Origin: an uncultured Granulosicoccaceae bacterium
Lineage (GTDB): Bacteria; Pseudomonadota; Gammaproteobacteria; CALCKW01
Length of the DNA stretch: 39,115 nt
Assembly (NCBI GenBank): GCA_937925815.1
Contig: CALAMQ010000160.1
Coordinates: 1 to 39,115 of the forward strand
Reading direction: 5' to 3'
The notes below the pieces were generated by a model. It saw only the letters and a list, made by a program, of their open reading frames with translations, had not been told where the DNA came from and did no database searches. The position numbers and the translations under genes are program-made. Each line of letters opens with the position of its first letter. The stretch's first letter is position 1. This document shows, piece after piece, positions 26,501-33,417 of the stretch.

Positions 26501-27283
26501 ATGCTCATCGACTCCCACTGCCATCTCGACTTTGACGACTTTAGTGACGATCTAGACGCAACCCTGTCGCGGGCCGACGACGCCGGTGTGTCGCACATCC
26601 TGTGCATCAGCGTCACGCTCGAGGATTTCCCCCGCGTGTTGGATGTCGCAACGCGACGCGACACCCTGTTCGCCTCAGTCGGGGTTCACCCCTGCTACCC
26701 GGACGCCAAGCAACCCACCGTCGCGCAGTTGGTTGATCTCGCAAAGCACCCCAAAGTGGTGGCGGTGGGTGAGACCGGTTTGGACTTCATGCGGGTGGAG
26801 GGCGACATGTCATGGCAACACGAGCGCTTTCACACTCACATTGAAGCTGCCGCTCAGACTGGCAAACCACTGGTAATCCACACACGCGCCGCAGCACAAG
26901 CCACCATCGACACGCTCAAATCTCACAACGCCGCGCGATCGGGCGGCGTGATGCACTGCTTTGCCGAGGACTGGGACATCGCCAAACAGGCACTGGATCT
27001 CGGGTTTTACATTTCGTTCTCAGGGATCTTGACCTTCAAATCTGCCAAAGCGGTTCAAGAGGCGGCAAAGCGGGTTCCTCTGGACCGGTTGTTAGTCGAG
27101 ACCGACGCGCCTTATCTCGCGCCCATGCCCCACCGCGGCAAAGCCAACGAGCCTGCATACGTACGTCACACAGCCCAATTTCTAGCTGATCTCAGAGGCG
27201 TGTCGCTCGAAGAGATCGCAACACAAACGACATCCAACTTTTTTGCTTTGTTCAAAGACGCAACCCGTGGTCAGACCACCTGA
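26501..27283 (+). CDS. TatD-family metal-dependent hydrolase/DNase
   Basis: A 260-residue TIM-barrel metal hydrolase of the TatD/YcfH group. The signature residues are all present: DSHCHLDF (His6, His8), SVGVHPCYP, VGETGLDF, VIHTRAAAQ, GVMHCFAEDW and ETDAPYLAPMPHRGK. TatD-family proteins are 3'-5' exonucleases on DNA or RNA and are linked to oxidative DNA damage repair. The SHCHLDF start and length suit YcfH-type paralogues rather than TatD itself. In many gammaproteobacteria YcfH is next to holB and pilZ; here it follows rep. Confidence 0.93.
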   Translation: MLIDSHCHLDFDDFSDDLDATLSRADDAGVSHILCISVTLEDFPRVLDVATRRDTLFASVGVHPCYPDAKQPTVAQLVDLAKHPKVVAVGETGLDFMRVEGDMSWQHERFHTHIEAAAQTGKPLVIHTRAAAQATIDTLKSHNAARSGGVMHCFAEDWDIAKQALDLGFYISFSGILTFKSAKAVQEAAKRVPLDRLLVETDAPYLAPMPHRGKANEPAYVRHTAQFLADLRGVSLEEIATQTTSNFFALFKDATRGQTT

Positions 27284-27351
27284 AAACGCGTGCGTAGCCA
27301 TCGAATACAGTTTTTCGTCCGCCAGACACTCGCGACTGCGCACGCATCTCG

Positions 27352-27357
27352 TATAAT
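27352..27357 (+). promoter_or_regulatory. Candidate -10 box for a possibly leaderless transcript
   Basis: TATAAT at 27352-27357 is a perfect -10 hexamer and ends only 6 bases before the ATG at 27364. Transcription starting 7 bases after the box would begin on the A of the start codon. No Shine-Dalgarno sequence precedes the ATG. No good -35 hexamer is present. Confidence 0.4.
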
Positions 27358-27363
27358 GAACGC

Positions 27364-27840
27364 ATGCGCACTGATTCCCCACGCAATTGGACCCAGCTGG
27401 TCTCACGCACGCTGATAGCGTTAAGCGTATTGGTATTGTCGGCCTGTGCGTCGATGATTGACCGCATCGTGCCCGAGCCGCCGGACGTCAGCTTGGTCGG
27501 CATTGAATTGGTCGAGGCCTCCCTGCTGCGACAGAGCTTTAATCTCACGCTCAACCTCAGCAACCCGAACGACCAAACAATCAATATTCAAAACACTGAA
27601 TTTTCAGCAATTATTAACGGCGAAGAATTTGCAAGCGGGGTCAGCACCCAGCCCATCTCCCTGCCCCCATTTGGCGACTCAACTGTCGCTGTGCGAGTTA
27701 ACAGCGGTCTGCTCAAAATCCTCGAAAACCTCAGCCGCCTGAGCAGCGACGGGCTCAACTACACCCTTGAAGGCTCGGTCAAGATTGAAGGCTTCCCGGT
27801 GCGAATCCCATTTGAGCGCACCGGCACACTGCTGCGCTAG
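27364..27840 (+). CDS. LEA14-like (WHy domain) lipoprotein
   Basis: A 158-residue putative lipoprotein. The N-terminus has a basic start, a hydrophobic core (LIALSVLVL) and the lipobox LSAC with Cys28 as the lipidation site. The remainder is a single WHy/LEA type 2 domain with the typical pattern VSLVGIELVEASLLRQSFNLTLNLSNPND, internal beta repeats and LPPFGDSTVAVRV. Bacterial LEA14-like lipoproteins are common but poorly characterised; a protective or envelope-associated role is inferred. The first Met must be used to keep the signal sequence, which is why the close TATAAT box suggests a leaderless message. Confidence 0.88.
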   Translation: MRTDSPRNWTQLVSRTLIALSVLVLSACASMIDRIVPEPPDVSLVGIELVEASLLRQSFNLTLNLSNPNDQTINIQNTEFSAIINGEEFASGVSTQPISLPPFGDSTVAVRVNSGLLKILENLSRLSSDGLNYTLEGSVKIEGFPVRIPFERTGTLLR

Positions 27841-27846
27841 TCGGCA

Positions 27847-28791
27847 TCACCACCCGCGTTCAGACATCACAAAGTCTGGCCAAATACCGCACTCGGCCAG
27901 ACGCGATCTCAAATCCTGCCCCCTGAGCAGGCCGTAATCAACGGTCAGGCAACTCTTCAAACCGTTGGCGCGGGCGCCGAGAATGTCGGTGTGCGGTGAA
28001 TCGCCAACCATCAACACCCGATCACGCGACAGCGCAGGCAACTTCAATTTCAGCCGGGACAACGCGAGCGCGTAGACATCAGGATGCGGCTTGCCAAACC
28101 ACGCGGTCTCCACCCACTCAATACCGGCAACACACCGCGCGACATAACCTGGCTCCAAGCTGTAGTGGTCAATAAATGGCGCCGTGACATCCGGGTTCGC
28201 CACCCACACCGGGCGCGGTCTACGTGCCAATGCGCGGCGCAATTGCGTGCTGTGAGCGTCCTCCCAGTGCAGCGTGGTAACCAATAAAAAGCCATCAACC
28301 AAGTCCCATGCACCCGCCTCGCTCAAACACACAAAGTGTCCCGGCAGGTCGTCGAGTGGACGCCCGCCCATTGGCGACACACCCCACACCCATTGCGGGT
28401 TCTCTCGGTGGTGTTGTGCCAATGCTTCCCGCGTGGCGTCTCGACTGGTGAGGATGTCCGGCGCACTCAGATCAAAGCCGAGGTCTCTATATTTTTTTAC
28501 CGCATCCTGTATTTGACCGGTCGCCCCGTTAGAGACAACCAGCAGCGACACCCCTCGCTCAGCCAATTCCTGCAACATTGCCGTCATGCCCGGCACGGCT
28601 GAATCGCCACAGTTAAGCACGCCAAAGCCGTCGAGCAACATGGCATCAACATCGTCTGCAACCGCTAGCAGGTCGGGGATTGCGCGAACTGAATGTGGGT
28701 CGCCGCGCTGATCGGCTGGCAGCGCGATGGGATCATTGAGATAGCTGTGCCAAGCGGTATCGAAATCCAGTTGCAAGCGTGGCCCAGACAT
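27847..28791 (-). CDS. HAD-superfamily hydrolase, IIA subclass (NagD-like)
   Basis: A 314-residue HAD phosphatase. Motif I is AMLLDGFGVLN with nucleophile Asp54; the residue two positions later is Phe, not the usual Asp. This recalls the D-x-W variant in some HAD-IIA families. Motif II is LLVVSNG and motif IV is VLMVGDSPHTDILGARANG. The large insertion between motifs II and III is the C2 cap of the NagD group, which acts on nucleotides and sugar phosphates. Its ATG shares a base with the LOG stop (TGATG), so the two are coupled. The 3' end is six bases from the convergent lipoprotein gene. Confidence 0.85.
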   Translation of the reverse strand: MSGPRLQLDFDTAWHSYLNDPIALPADQRGDPHSVRAIPDLLAVADDVDAMLLDGFGVLNCGDSAVPGMTAMLQELAERGVSLLVVSNGATGQIQDAVKKYRDLGFDLSAPDILTSRDATREALAQHHRENPQWVWGVSPMGGRPLDDLPGHFVCLSEAGAWDLVDGFLLVTTLHWEDAHSTQLRRALARRPRPVWVANPDVTAPFIDHYSLEPGYVARCVAGIEWVETAWFGKPHPDVYALALSRLKLKLPALSRDRVLMVGDSPHTDILGARANGLKSCLTVDYGLLRGQDLRSRLAECGIWPDFVMSERGW

Positions 28792-29354
28792 CAGCCAAGA
28801 ACCCCTTCACACCAAGCGCCTACAAAGCGCTCCACTGTGTCAAAGCGCTTGAGCTGGCTCAACAGCGCAAGGTCTGCAAAGCCCGCATCAACAGTGGACT
28901 CCAACACTGAGAACACGTCGCTGTAATAACCTTCGGAATCAATCACGCACACCGGTGAATCGTGCAGTCCAAGTTGTTGCCACGTCAGCGCCTCAAACAG
29001 CTCCTCAAAGGTGCCTATACCCCCTGGCAATGCGACAATCACATCGGCGAGTTCCATCATACGCGCCTTGCGCGTGTGCATGGTATCGACCACCTCGAGC
29101 GACGTGATATCGCCGCTTCCCTGCTCGCGCTGATCGAGAAACTGGGGAATGACTCCCAACACGCGGCCCCCGGCCACAGTGGCAGCAGACGAGAGCTCTC
29201 CCATCAACCCAACACTGCCACCGCCGTACACCAGCGTTGCGCCCTCACGCGCCAACGCCGTGCCCAGCTCGCGTGCAACCCGCTGGTGTACCGGCGCATG
29301 CCCTGAACGCGCGCCGCAATAAACACAAACACTTTTTCCAGCCAATCTGCTCAC
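28791..29354 (-). CDS. LOG-family nucleoside 5'-monophosphate phosphoribohydrolase
   Basis: A 187-residue Rossmann-fold protein of the LOG (TIGR00730) family. These enzymes release free base and ribose 5-phosphate from nucleoside monophosphates, including cytokinin precursors. The signatures are SVCVYCGAR, LVYGGGSVGLMG, the MHTRKARM segment, and PGGIGTFEELFEALTW with the catalytic Arg/Glu pair. GTG 29354 is chosen because GGGAGAG lies seven bases upstream. GTG 29384 would add ten residues with no family match. It is translationally coupled to the HAD-IIA gene and divergent from alkB. The physiological substrate is unknown. Confidence 0.9.
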   Translation of the reverse strand: MSRLAGKSVCVYCGARSGHAPVHQRVARELGTALAREGATLVYGGGSVGLMGELSSAATVAGGRVLGVIPQFLDQREQGSGDITSLEVVDTMHTRKARMMELADVIVALPGGIGTFEELFEALTWQQLGLHDSPVCVIDSEGYYSDVFSVLESTVDAGFADLALLSQLKRFDTVERFVGAWCEGVLG

Positions 29355-29361
29355 CTGCAAA

Positions 29362-29368
29362 CTCTCCC
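29362..29368 (-). promoter_or_regulatory. Ribosome binding site deciding the LOG start
   Basis: On the minus strand GGGAGAG ends seven bases before GTG 29354. This is the best Shine-Dalgarno match in the region and places the LOG start there rather than at GTG 29384. Confidence 0.55.
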
Positions 29369-29443
29369 TCGCCCCACGAGGCACACGGTATCATTGCGCT
29401 CAACACCTTGCAGCACACAAACGCCGCGCGGCAAAGTGACCTC

Positions 29444-30055
29444 ATGAGAGAATGCACGCAACCAACAACAGATGAGCGCATTGAATTACCGCCATCTGGG
29501 CACGCCCTCTTTTCGCGCCAATGGCTCAGGCAAGGGGCGGCGACACGCCTGCTTGACGAACTGCTGCAGGGCATTCAGTGGCAGCAGCCCGACATCAAAC
29601 TGTTCGGGCGAACCATGCCCATCCCAAGAATGCAAGCATGGATAGGCGATGAGGGCGCGAAATACCGCTACAGCGGTATCGACCTCGAACCGGCGCCTTG
29701 GCCTCGGTCATTGCGCCCAGTTCGCGACGCTCTCGAACGAAAACTCCAGGTTCCATTTAACAGCGTGCTGGCCAATCTCTATCGCGACGGCACGGACTGC
29801 ATGCACTGGCACGCCGATGATGAACCCGCATTGGGAGACAATCCGACGATCGCATCCCTGAGCCTCGGCGCGGCGCGAGACTTTCGGCTGCGTCGACGCG
29901 ATAGGCAATCCGAAGCCGTGACCGTTACACTCGGCAACGGGGATTTACTGAGCATGCTCGGGGAGGTCCAAACGCACTGGCAACACGCGCTGCCACGGCG
30001 CAAAGGTGTGACCGCGCCGCGCGTGAATCTGACCTTCAGGCGTATCATCCAATAA
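29444..30055 (+). CDS. Alpha-ketoglutarate-dependent DNA/RNA dealkylase AlkB (ALKBH2/3-like)
   Basis: A 203-residue Fe(II)/2-oxoglutarate dioxygenase. The iron ligands are His123 and Asp125 in MHWHADDE and His181 in HWQHALPR; 2-oxoglutarate is held by Arg193 and Arg199 in RVNLTFR. The NxYxDGxxxxxWHxD layout and the short N-terminus are typical of bacterial ALKBH2/3-like proteins, which oxidatively remove methyl or etheno lesions from bases. ATG 29444 is used; upstream starts would read into the divergent LOG promoter region. The hlyU-family gene follows by 20 bases. Confidence 0.93.
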   Translation: MRECTQPTTDERIELPPSGHALFSRQWLRQGAATRLLDELLQGIQWQQPDIKLFGRTMPIPRMQAWIGDEGAKYRYSGIDLEPAPWPRSLRPVRDALERKLQVPFNSVLANLYRDGTDCMHWHADDEPALGDNPTIASLSLGAARDFRLRRRDRQSEAVTVTLGNGDLLSMLGEVQTHWQHALPRRKGVTAPRVNLTFRRIIQ

Positions 30056-30075
30056 GACACAAGAGAGTCAAGACA

Positions 30076-30351
30076 ATGGGATGGATTTCACGATTATTCG
30101 GTGGATCGGGCGACACGCCCAAACGCGGCGCAACCGAGACAATCGAAGGCTACCGCGTGACCCCAGAACCCCAGCCACGCGACGGCCAGTTCCAAACCGC
30201 AGGCATCATTGAAAGGGGCGACGGTGACAGCCTGCAATCACACCGATTTATCCGTGCTGACCTGCACCCAAGCTTTGAACAAGCCTGCTCTCACAGTTTG
30301 CAAAAAGCTGAGCAAATCATCCGCGAGCAAGGTGAAAGACTTTTTCGCTGA
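30076..30351 (+). CDS. HlyU-family protein
   Basis: A 91-residue protein matching the HlyU family in its start MGWISRLFGG, the EGYRVTPEPQPRDGQFQTAGIIER strand pattern, SHRFIRADLHPSFEQA and the C-terminal KAEQIIREQGERLF. The family is widespread and named after a small annotated HlyU; it is distinct from the ArsR-type HlyU regulator of Vibrio. Its molecular role is not established. An AAGAGAG ribosome site precedes ATG 30076 and it probably forms an operon with alkB. It converges with the spermidine-synthase-like gene five bases downstream. Confidence 0.85.
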   Translation: MGWISRLFGGSGDTPKRGATETIEGYRVTPEPQPRDGQFQTAGIIERGDGDSLQSHRFIRADLHPSFEQACSHSLQKAEQIIREQGERLFR

Positions 30352-30356
30352 GCTGT

Positions 30357-31079
30357 CTAGCGCGCGCATCCGCGCGCAGCCGTGTGCCGTTGTGAAGCTG
30401 ACAAGCCACGGCACTGAGTCAACTGCTCTTGCCAGCGTGTCAAACTCAACGGCCGCCGCCGGTAGACCCCGATCACATTGTCGTACAAAGGCAGCGTAGC
30501 CTTTCGCCGGTGGCAGAACCCAGCCCGTCTCAAGCTGCGACAGCGCCACTGCGATTCCGCAGCGTGGTTGACCACCAACACGCCACCCGGTTGCAATTGA
30601 GTAGCCAGCGTTTTGGCCCAGCTGTCATCGACCGCGACCGCGCGTGAGGCCTCGCCGCCGCTGTGGCCAAAGAGGTCATCCACAATCAAATCAAAACGCT
30701 CGCCACGGTAGCTCTTCATCCAATGGCGGGCATCGGCAAGACACAACCTCGCGGCCTTCTCATCAACACCAAACCAGCGGTTGGCAACCTGGATATGCAC
30801 AGGGTCAAGGTCCACTGCGATCACCCGCGAGCCGGGCTTGAGGACGGCCAATTGGCGCACCACTGCGCCGCCTCCGAGCCCCAGCACCAAGACCCGGGGT
30901 TTCGACTGACGCAAGAAAAGCGCTGGTAGAGACAGCAGGTCCCACACTGAGCCGGACAGTGGCCGCGCCGGATTCCACTGCGAGTGAAAGACCCCGTTGC
31001 TGTAGAGACGGACCGCCCTGCCAGCGCTGCGCACCTCGTAACGGCTTGTGCCGCGTGAACACCGCCAGATAAGCCCCAC
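30357..31079 (-). CDS. Spermidine synthase-like class I SAM-fold protein
   Basis: A 240-residue protein with the Rossmann SAM-binding core of the spermidine/spermine synthase superfamily. The glycine-rich loop is RVLVLGLGGGAVVRQL, the acidic nucleotide contact is VIAVDLDPVHIQVANRWFG, and LADARHWMKSYRGERFDLIVDDLFGHSGG follows. The N-terminal tetramerisation region is shortened and the classical polyamine-binding motif is not obvious. No speD is nearby. It may be a methyltransferase-like or aminopropyltransferase paralogue rather than a true spermidine synthase. GTG 31079 is the likely start. Confidence 0.72.
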   Translation of the reverse strand: MGLIWRCSRGTSRYEVRSAGRAVRLYSNGVFHSQWNPARPLSGSVWDLLSLPALFLRQSKPRVLVLGLGGGAVVRQLAVLKPGSRVIAVDLDPVHIQVANRWFGVDEKAARLCLADARHWMKSYRGERFDLIVDDLFGHSGGEASRAVAVDDSWAKTLATQLQPGGVLVVNHAAESQWRCRSLRRAGFCHRRKATLPLYDNVIGVYRRRPLSLTRWQEQLTQCRGLSASQRHTAARGCAR

Positions 31080-31288
31080 TTTAGCCGCTCCCAGAACGCG
31101 CCCGAAGCGGGCACGATAACCGTGCTTTGGCCTGTGCCTCTGGTGGCCAACACACAGTGTAGTCGGTGAATATCACGTCCAATATCTGTGGCTCAATATC
31201 CGCATAATCAGATACTTCCGTGATAGTATGAAAGTATATTGTAAATAACACCAGTGCCCTCAGGGCCACTGCGAGACACACGCCCTCC
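31080..31288. other. AT-rich divergent promoter region
   Basis: This 209-base gap separates two divergent genes. It is noticeably AT-richer than its surroundings. AATATC occurs three times in the same orientation at 31169-31174, 31181-31186 and 31195-31200. Further on are alternating TATA-like tracts around 31225-31245 including TATATT, a possible -10 for the rightward HAD gene. Confidence 0.35.
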
Positions 31289-32026
31289 ATGCAGACGCTT
31301 GATACAGCTGACAATCGAACTGTGTCGTCGCGCGCGGCGGTCCCCGCTGGACCACCCGGAGCTGCGTATTACCTTTTCGTTTTCAATTTCGACGGTGTGC
31401 TAGCGGACTCCGCGCGGCTCTACCTCGAGCTGTGCCGCAATGCACTCACCGCTTGTGGTCACACGCGGCAGTTGCCGAGCCTTGAGGACTTAGTACGAAG
31501 CCAGACGCTCGACGCAGAGGGTCTGGCCGACACGTTCGCACTTACGGCGCAACAGCGCAGTCGCTTTTGCTCGACCTTCAACGCCTCACTGCAACGCATT
31601 GCTGTGCAATGCGATTTGTATCCAGGCATCGCGCTGACCCTACGCACCCTCGCCAGCACCGCATACACCGCAGTGGTGTCACGCAGCGACCCAAGTTTTG
31701 TCGCCACAGTGCTCAGAGCCAACGGCGTTCCAAACTCAATCAACCGCACACTGGGCGTCGATCGCGGCAACCCTGTTGATTGCATCCGCCAGTTGCTACA
31801 AGAGCTGTGTATCGCGCCATCGCGGGCAATTTACTGCGGTGATTGCGTTCACGATTTACATGTCGCTCGCCTGGCCGGTGTTCAGTCGGCGGCCTGCACG
31901 TGGGGTTGGCAGCAGCGTGAGCTCGAACACCACTCGCTCGACGGTGTGCGCCGATTCGACCGGCCAGCGCAAATGCTCACAGCACTCAGTGCGCCTCACC
32001 AGCGCCAGCCAGACCTCGTGCTATAG
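31289..32026 (+). CDS. HAD-family phosphatase homologue lacking the catalytic nucleophile
   Basis: A 245-residue protein with the fold signatures of phosphoglycolate-phosphatase-like HADs. Motif I reads FNFDGVLADS, so Asn33 occupies the place of the nucleophilic Asp while Asp35 is kept. Motif II is VVSRSD with Ser131, motif III has no recognisable Lys at RGNPVDCI, and motif IV GDCVHDLHVARLAG (Asp185, Asp189) is intact. Loss of nucleophile and Lys suggests a pseudophosphatase or regulatory protein, though the fold looks complete. A DUF1289 gene follows by 35 bases. Confidence 0.82.
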   Translation: MQTLDTADNRTVSSRAAVPAGPPGAAYYLFVFNFDGVLADSARLYLELCRNALTACGHTRQLPSLEDLVRSQTLDAEGLADTFALTAQQRSRFCSTFNASLQRIAVQCDLYPGIALTLRTLASTAYTAVVSRSDPSFVATVLRANGVPNSINRTLGVDRGNPVDCIRQLLQELCIAPSRAIYCGDCVHDLHVARLAGVQSAACTWGWQQRELEHHSLDGVRRFDRPAQMLTALSAPHQRQPDLVL

Positions 32027-32061
32027 TCCGCGCTCGCCGCTCCCTGCACCCTGAGTCCCCT

Positions 32062-32274
32062 ATGCCCCGTCGCACCAGACGAAGCCGCCCAATTCCGGAC
32101 AACACTGTTCCCTCGCCCTGTCTCGCCGTGTGTCAGCTCGACGACAGCGCTGTGTGCGTCGGGTGTTTTCGCAGCCAAGACGAAATTCGCGACTGGATCA
32201 TTGCCACTCGCGACGACAAGCTCGCCATACTCGAACGGGTGGCGGAACGGCGCGCTCAAGCAAAGCGAGATTGA
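32062..32274 (+). CDS. DUF1289-containing protein
   Basis: A 70-residue protein that is almost entirely a DUF1289 domain. The four-cysteine pattern is PSPCLAVCQLDDSAVCVGCFRS (Cys20, Cys24, Cys32, Cys35), followed by DEIRDWIIATRDDKLAILERVAERRAQ. The cysteines probably bind a metal such as zinc or iron. The function of the family is not established. It lies 35 bases after the HAD homologue on the same strand and may share its transcript. Confidence 0.9.
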   Translation: MPRRTRRSRPIPDNTVPSPCLAVCQLDDSAVCVGCFRSQDEIRDWIIATRDDKLAILERVAERRAQAKRD

Positions 32275-32337
32275 GTGGCGTTCCATTTCACCAGCACAAG
32301 ACCCTAAATCAGTGCACCACCCTTTCCGCTGTGCACT

Positions 32338-32802
32338 CTAGCTCAACCAACCAAAGCGGCCGCTGCTAGCAACCGCCACAGTCAACAAACCCAAGCCCAA
32401 ATTCGCCAACACCATCCGGCGCACAGCCGCCAACTGCACTCCCGCAGCTTGCCAATCCTCGGCCTCAATCAGCGTGCGCATGCGCTTGAATGGTGACGCG
32501 ACCAACCGGGCAAAGACCGCCACCATCAACAATCCGGTGCCGTGCATAATGTGCACATGAACGGGGGCACCTGAAAACCCACCAAATCCGCCAAACACCA
32601 TGACGTAGCCAGTCGTGAGCAACAGCAAAATTGCAATGCTGACCCACAGGAAAAAACCCTTGAGCACATCGAGCCAGAGCATCAAACGCTCGGGCGCTTC
32701 TAGTACACGCACAATCGCAGGACGCAAAACCACCGCCGCGAAAAACATGCCCCCCACCCACACCACTGCGGCCAGCACGTGCAAGACAATGGCGAGCGTC
32801 AC
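32338..32802 (-). CDS. CopD-family-like membrane protein
   Basis: A 154-residue inner-membrane protein with about four hydrophobic helices. The N-terminal helix LAIVLHVLAAVVWVGGMFFAAVVLRPA and the mid-region HVHIMHGTGLLMV carry His residues placed as in CopD-like proteins, which have a role in copper or haem handling that is not proven for this group. The start is GTG 32802, overlapping the peroxiredoxin stop by four bases (GTGA), so the two are co-translated. Confidence 0.78.
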   Translation of the reverse strand: MTLAIVLHVLAAVVWVGGMFFAAVVLRPAIVRVLEAPERLMLWLDVLKGFFLWVSIAILLLLTTGYVMVFGGFGGFSGAPVHVHIMHGTGLLMVAVFARLVASPFKRMRTLIEAEDWQAAGVQLAAVRRMVLANLGLGLLTVAVASSGRFGWLS

Positions 32803-33275
32803 AACGCAGCCAGCACAGCGGCAGCGCCGCTGCCGGTAATCTCGCGACCCGCTTCCACCGCGAGGTAACGCACGACGCCATTTTCAACAATCATCGCGTA
32901 CCGTTGTGACCGCACACCGAGTCCACGTGCGGTGAGATCAAGCTCCAGGCCGAGCGCGCGTGCAAAATCAGCGCTGCCGTCAGCCGCCATCGTGATTTGC
33001 TCAGCATTCTGCGCTTCGCCCCAAGCCTGCATCACAAAGACGTCATTGACCGACACACAGATAATCTCGTCCACGCCACGTGCCTTGATATTGTCCGCCT
33101 CCACCACAAATCCGGGCAAATGGGCAGCGTGACAAGTTGGCGTGAATGCACCGGGCACGGCAAACAACACAACGCGTTTGCCCGCTACGCGAGCGGCGAT
33201 ATCAAACGTCTCCGCGCCGTCGCTCGTCATGGTGGTCAGCTCTACGCTAGGCAGTGTGTCGTTCAAAGAAATCAT
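32799..33275 (-). CDS. Peroxiredoxin, Prx5 type
   Basis: A 158-residue thiol peroxidase. The active site PGAFTPTC has the peroxidatic Cys48 and the family's Thr/Arg environment, and IICVSVNDVFVMQAWGEAQN follows. Prx5-type enzymes reduce hydrogen and organic peroxides with glutaredoxin or thioredoxin. ATG 33275 is favoured because GAGG lies seven bases upstream; GTG 33281 would add two residues. It leads a two-gene minus-strand unit with the CopD-like gene. No glutaredoxin domain is fused here. Confidence 0.93.
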   Translation of the reverse strand: MISLNDTLPSVELTTMTSDGAETFDIAARVAGKRVVLFAVPGAFTPTCHAAHLPGFVVEADNIKARGVDEIICVSVNDVFVMQAWGEAQNAEQITMAADGSADFARALGLELDLTARGLGVRSQRYAMIVENGVVRYLAVEAGREITGSGAAAVLAAL

Positions 33276-33417
33276 ATGCACATCCTCGGGTTAGGGGGGA
33301 GTCGACTGACGCCGACCGCACAGAGTACTGACGGGCAGTATGGGTTGCAATGACGTATGACAACGACGGCCTCAGTCACGTATGCTTGTACCTCGAAGGT
33401 CGAAAATCAGTGAGCAC

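Noticed and set aside
31081-31314. A 77-residue minus-strand frame just upstream of the spermidine-synthase-like gene, with a hydrophobic stretch
   Set aside because: It runs through the AT-rich promoter region and begins inside the HAD gene on the other strand; no family resemblance. The 1-base gap to the next start is probably chance.
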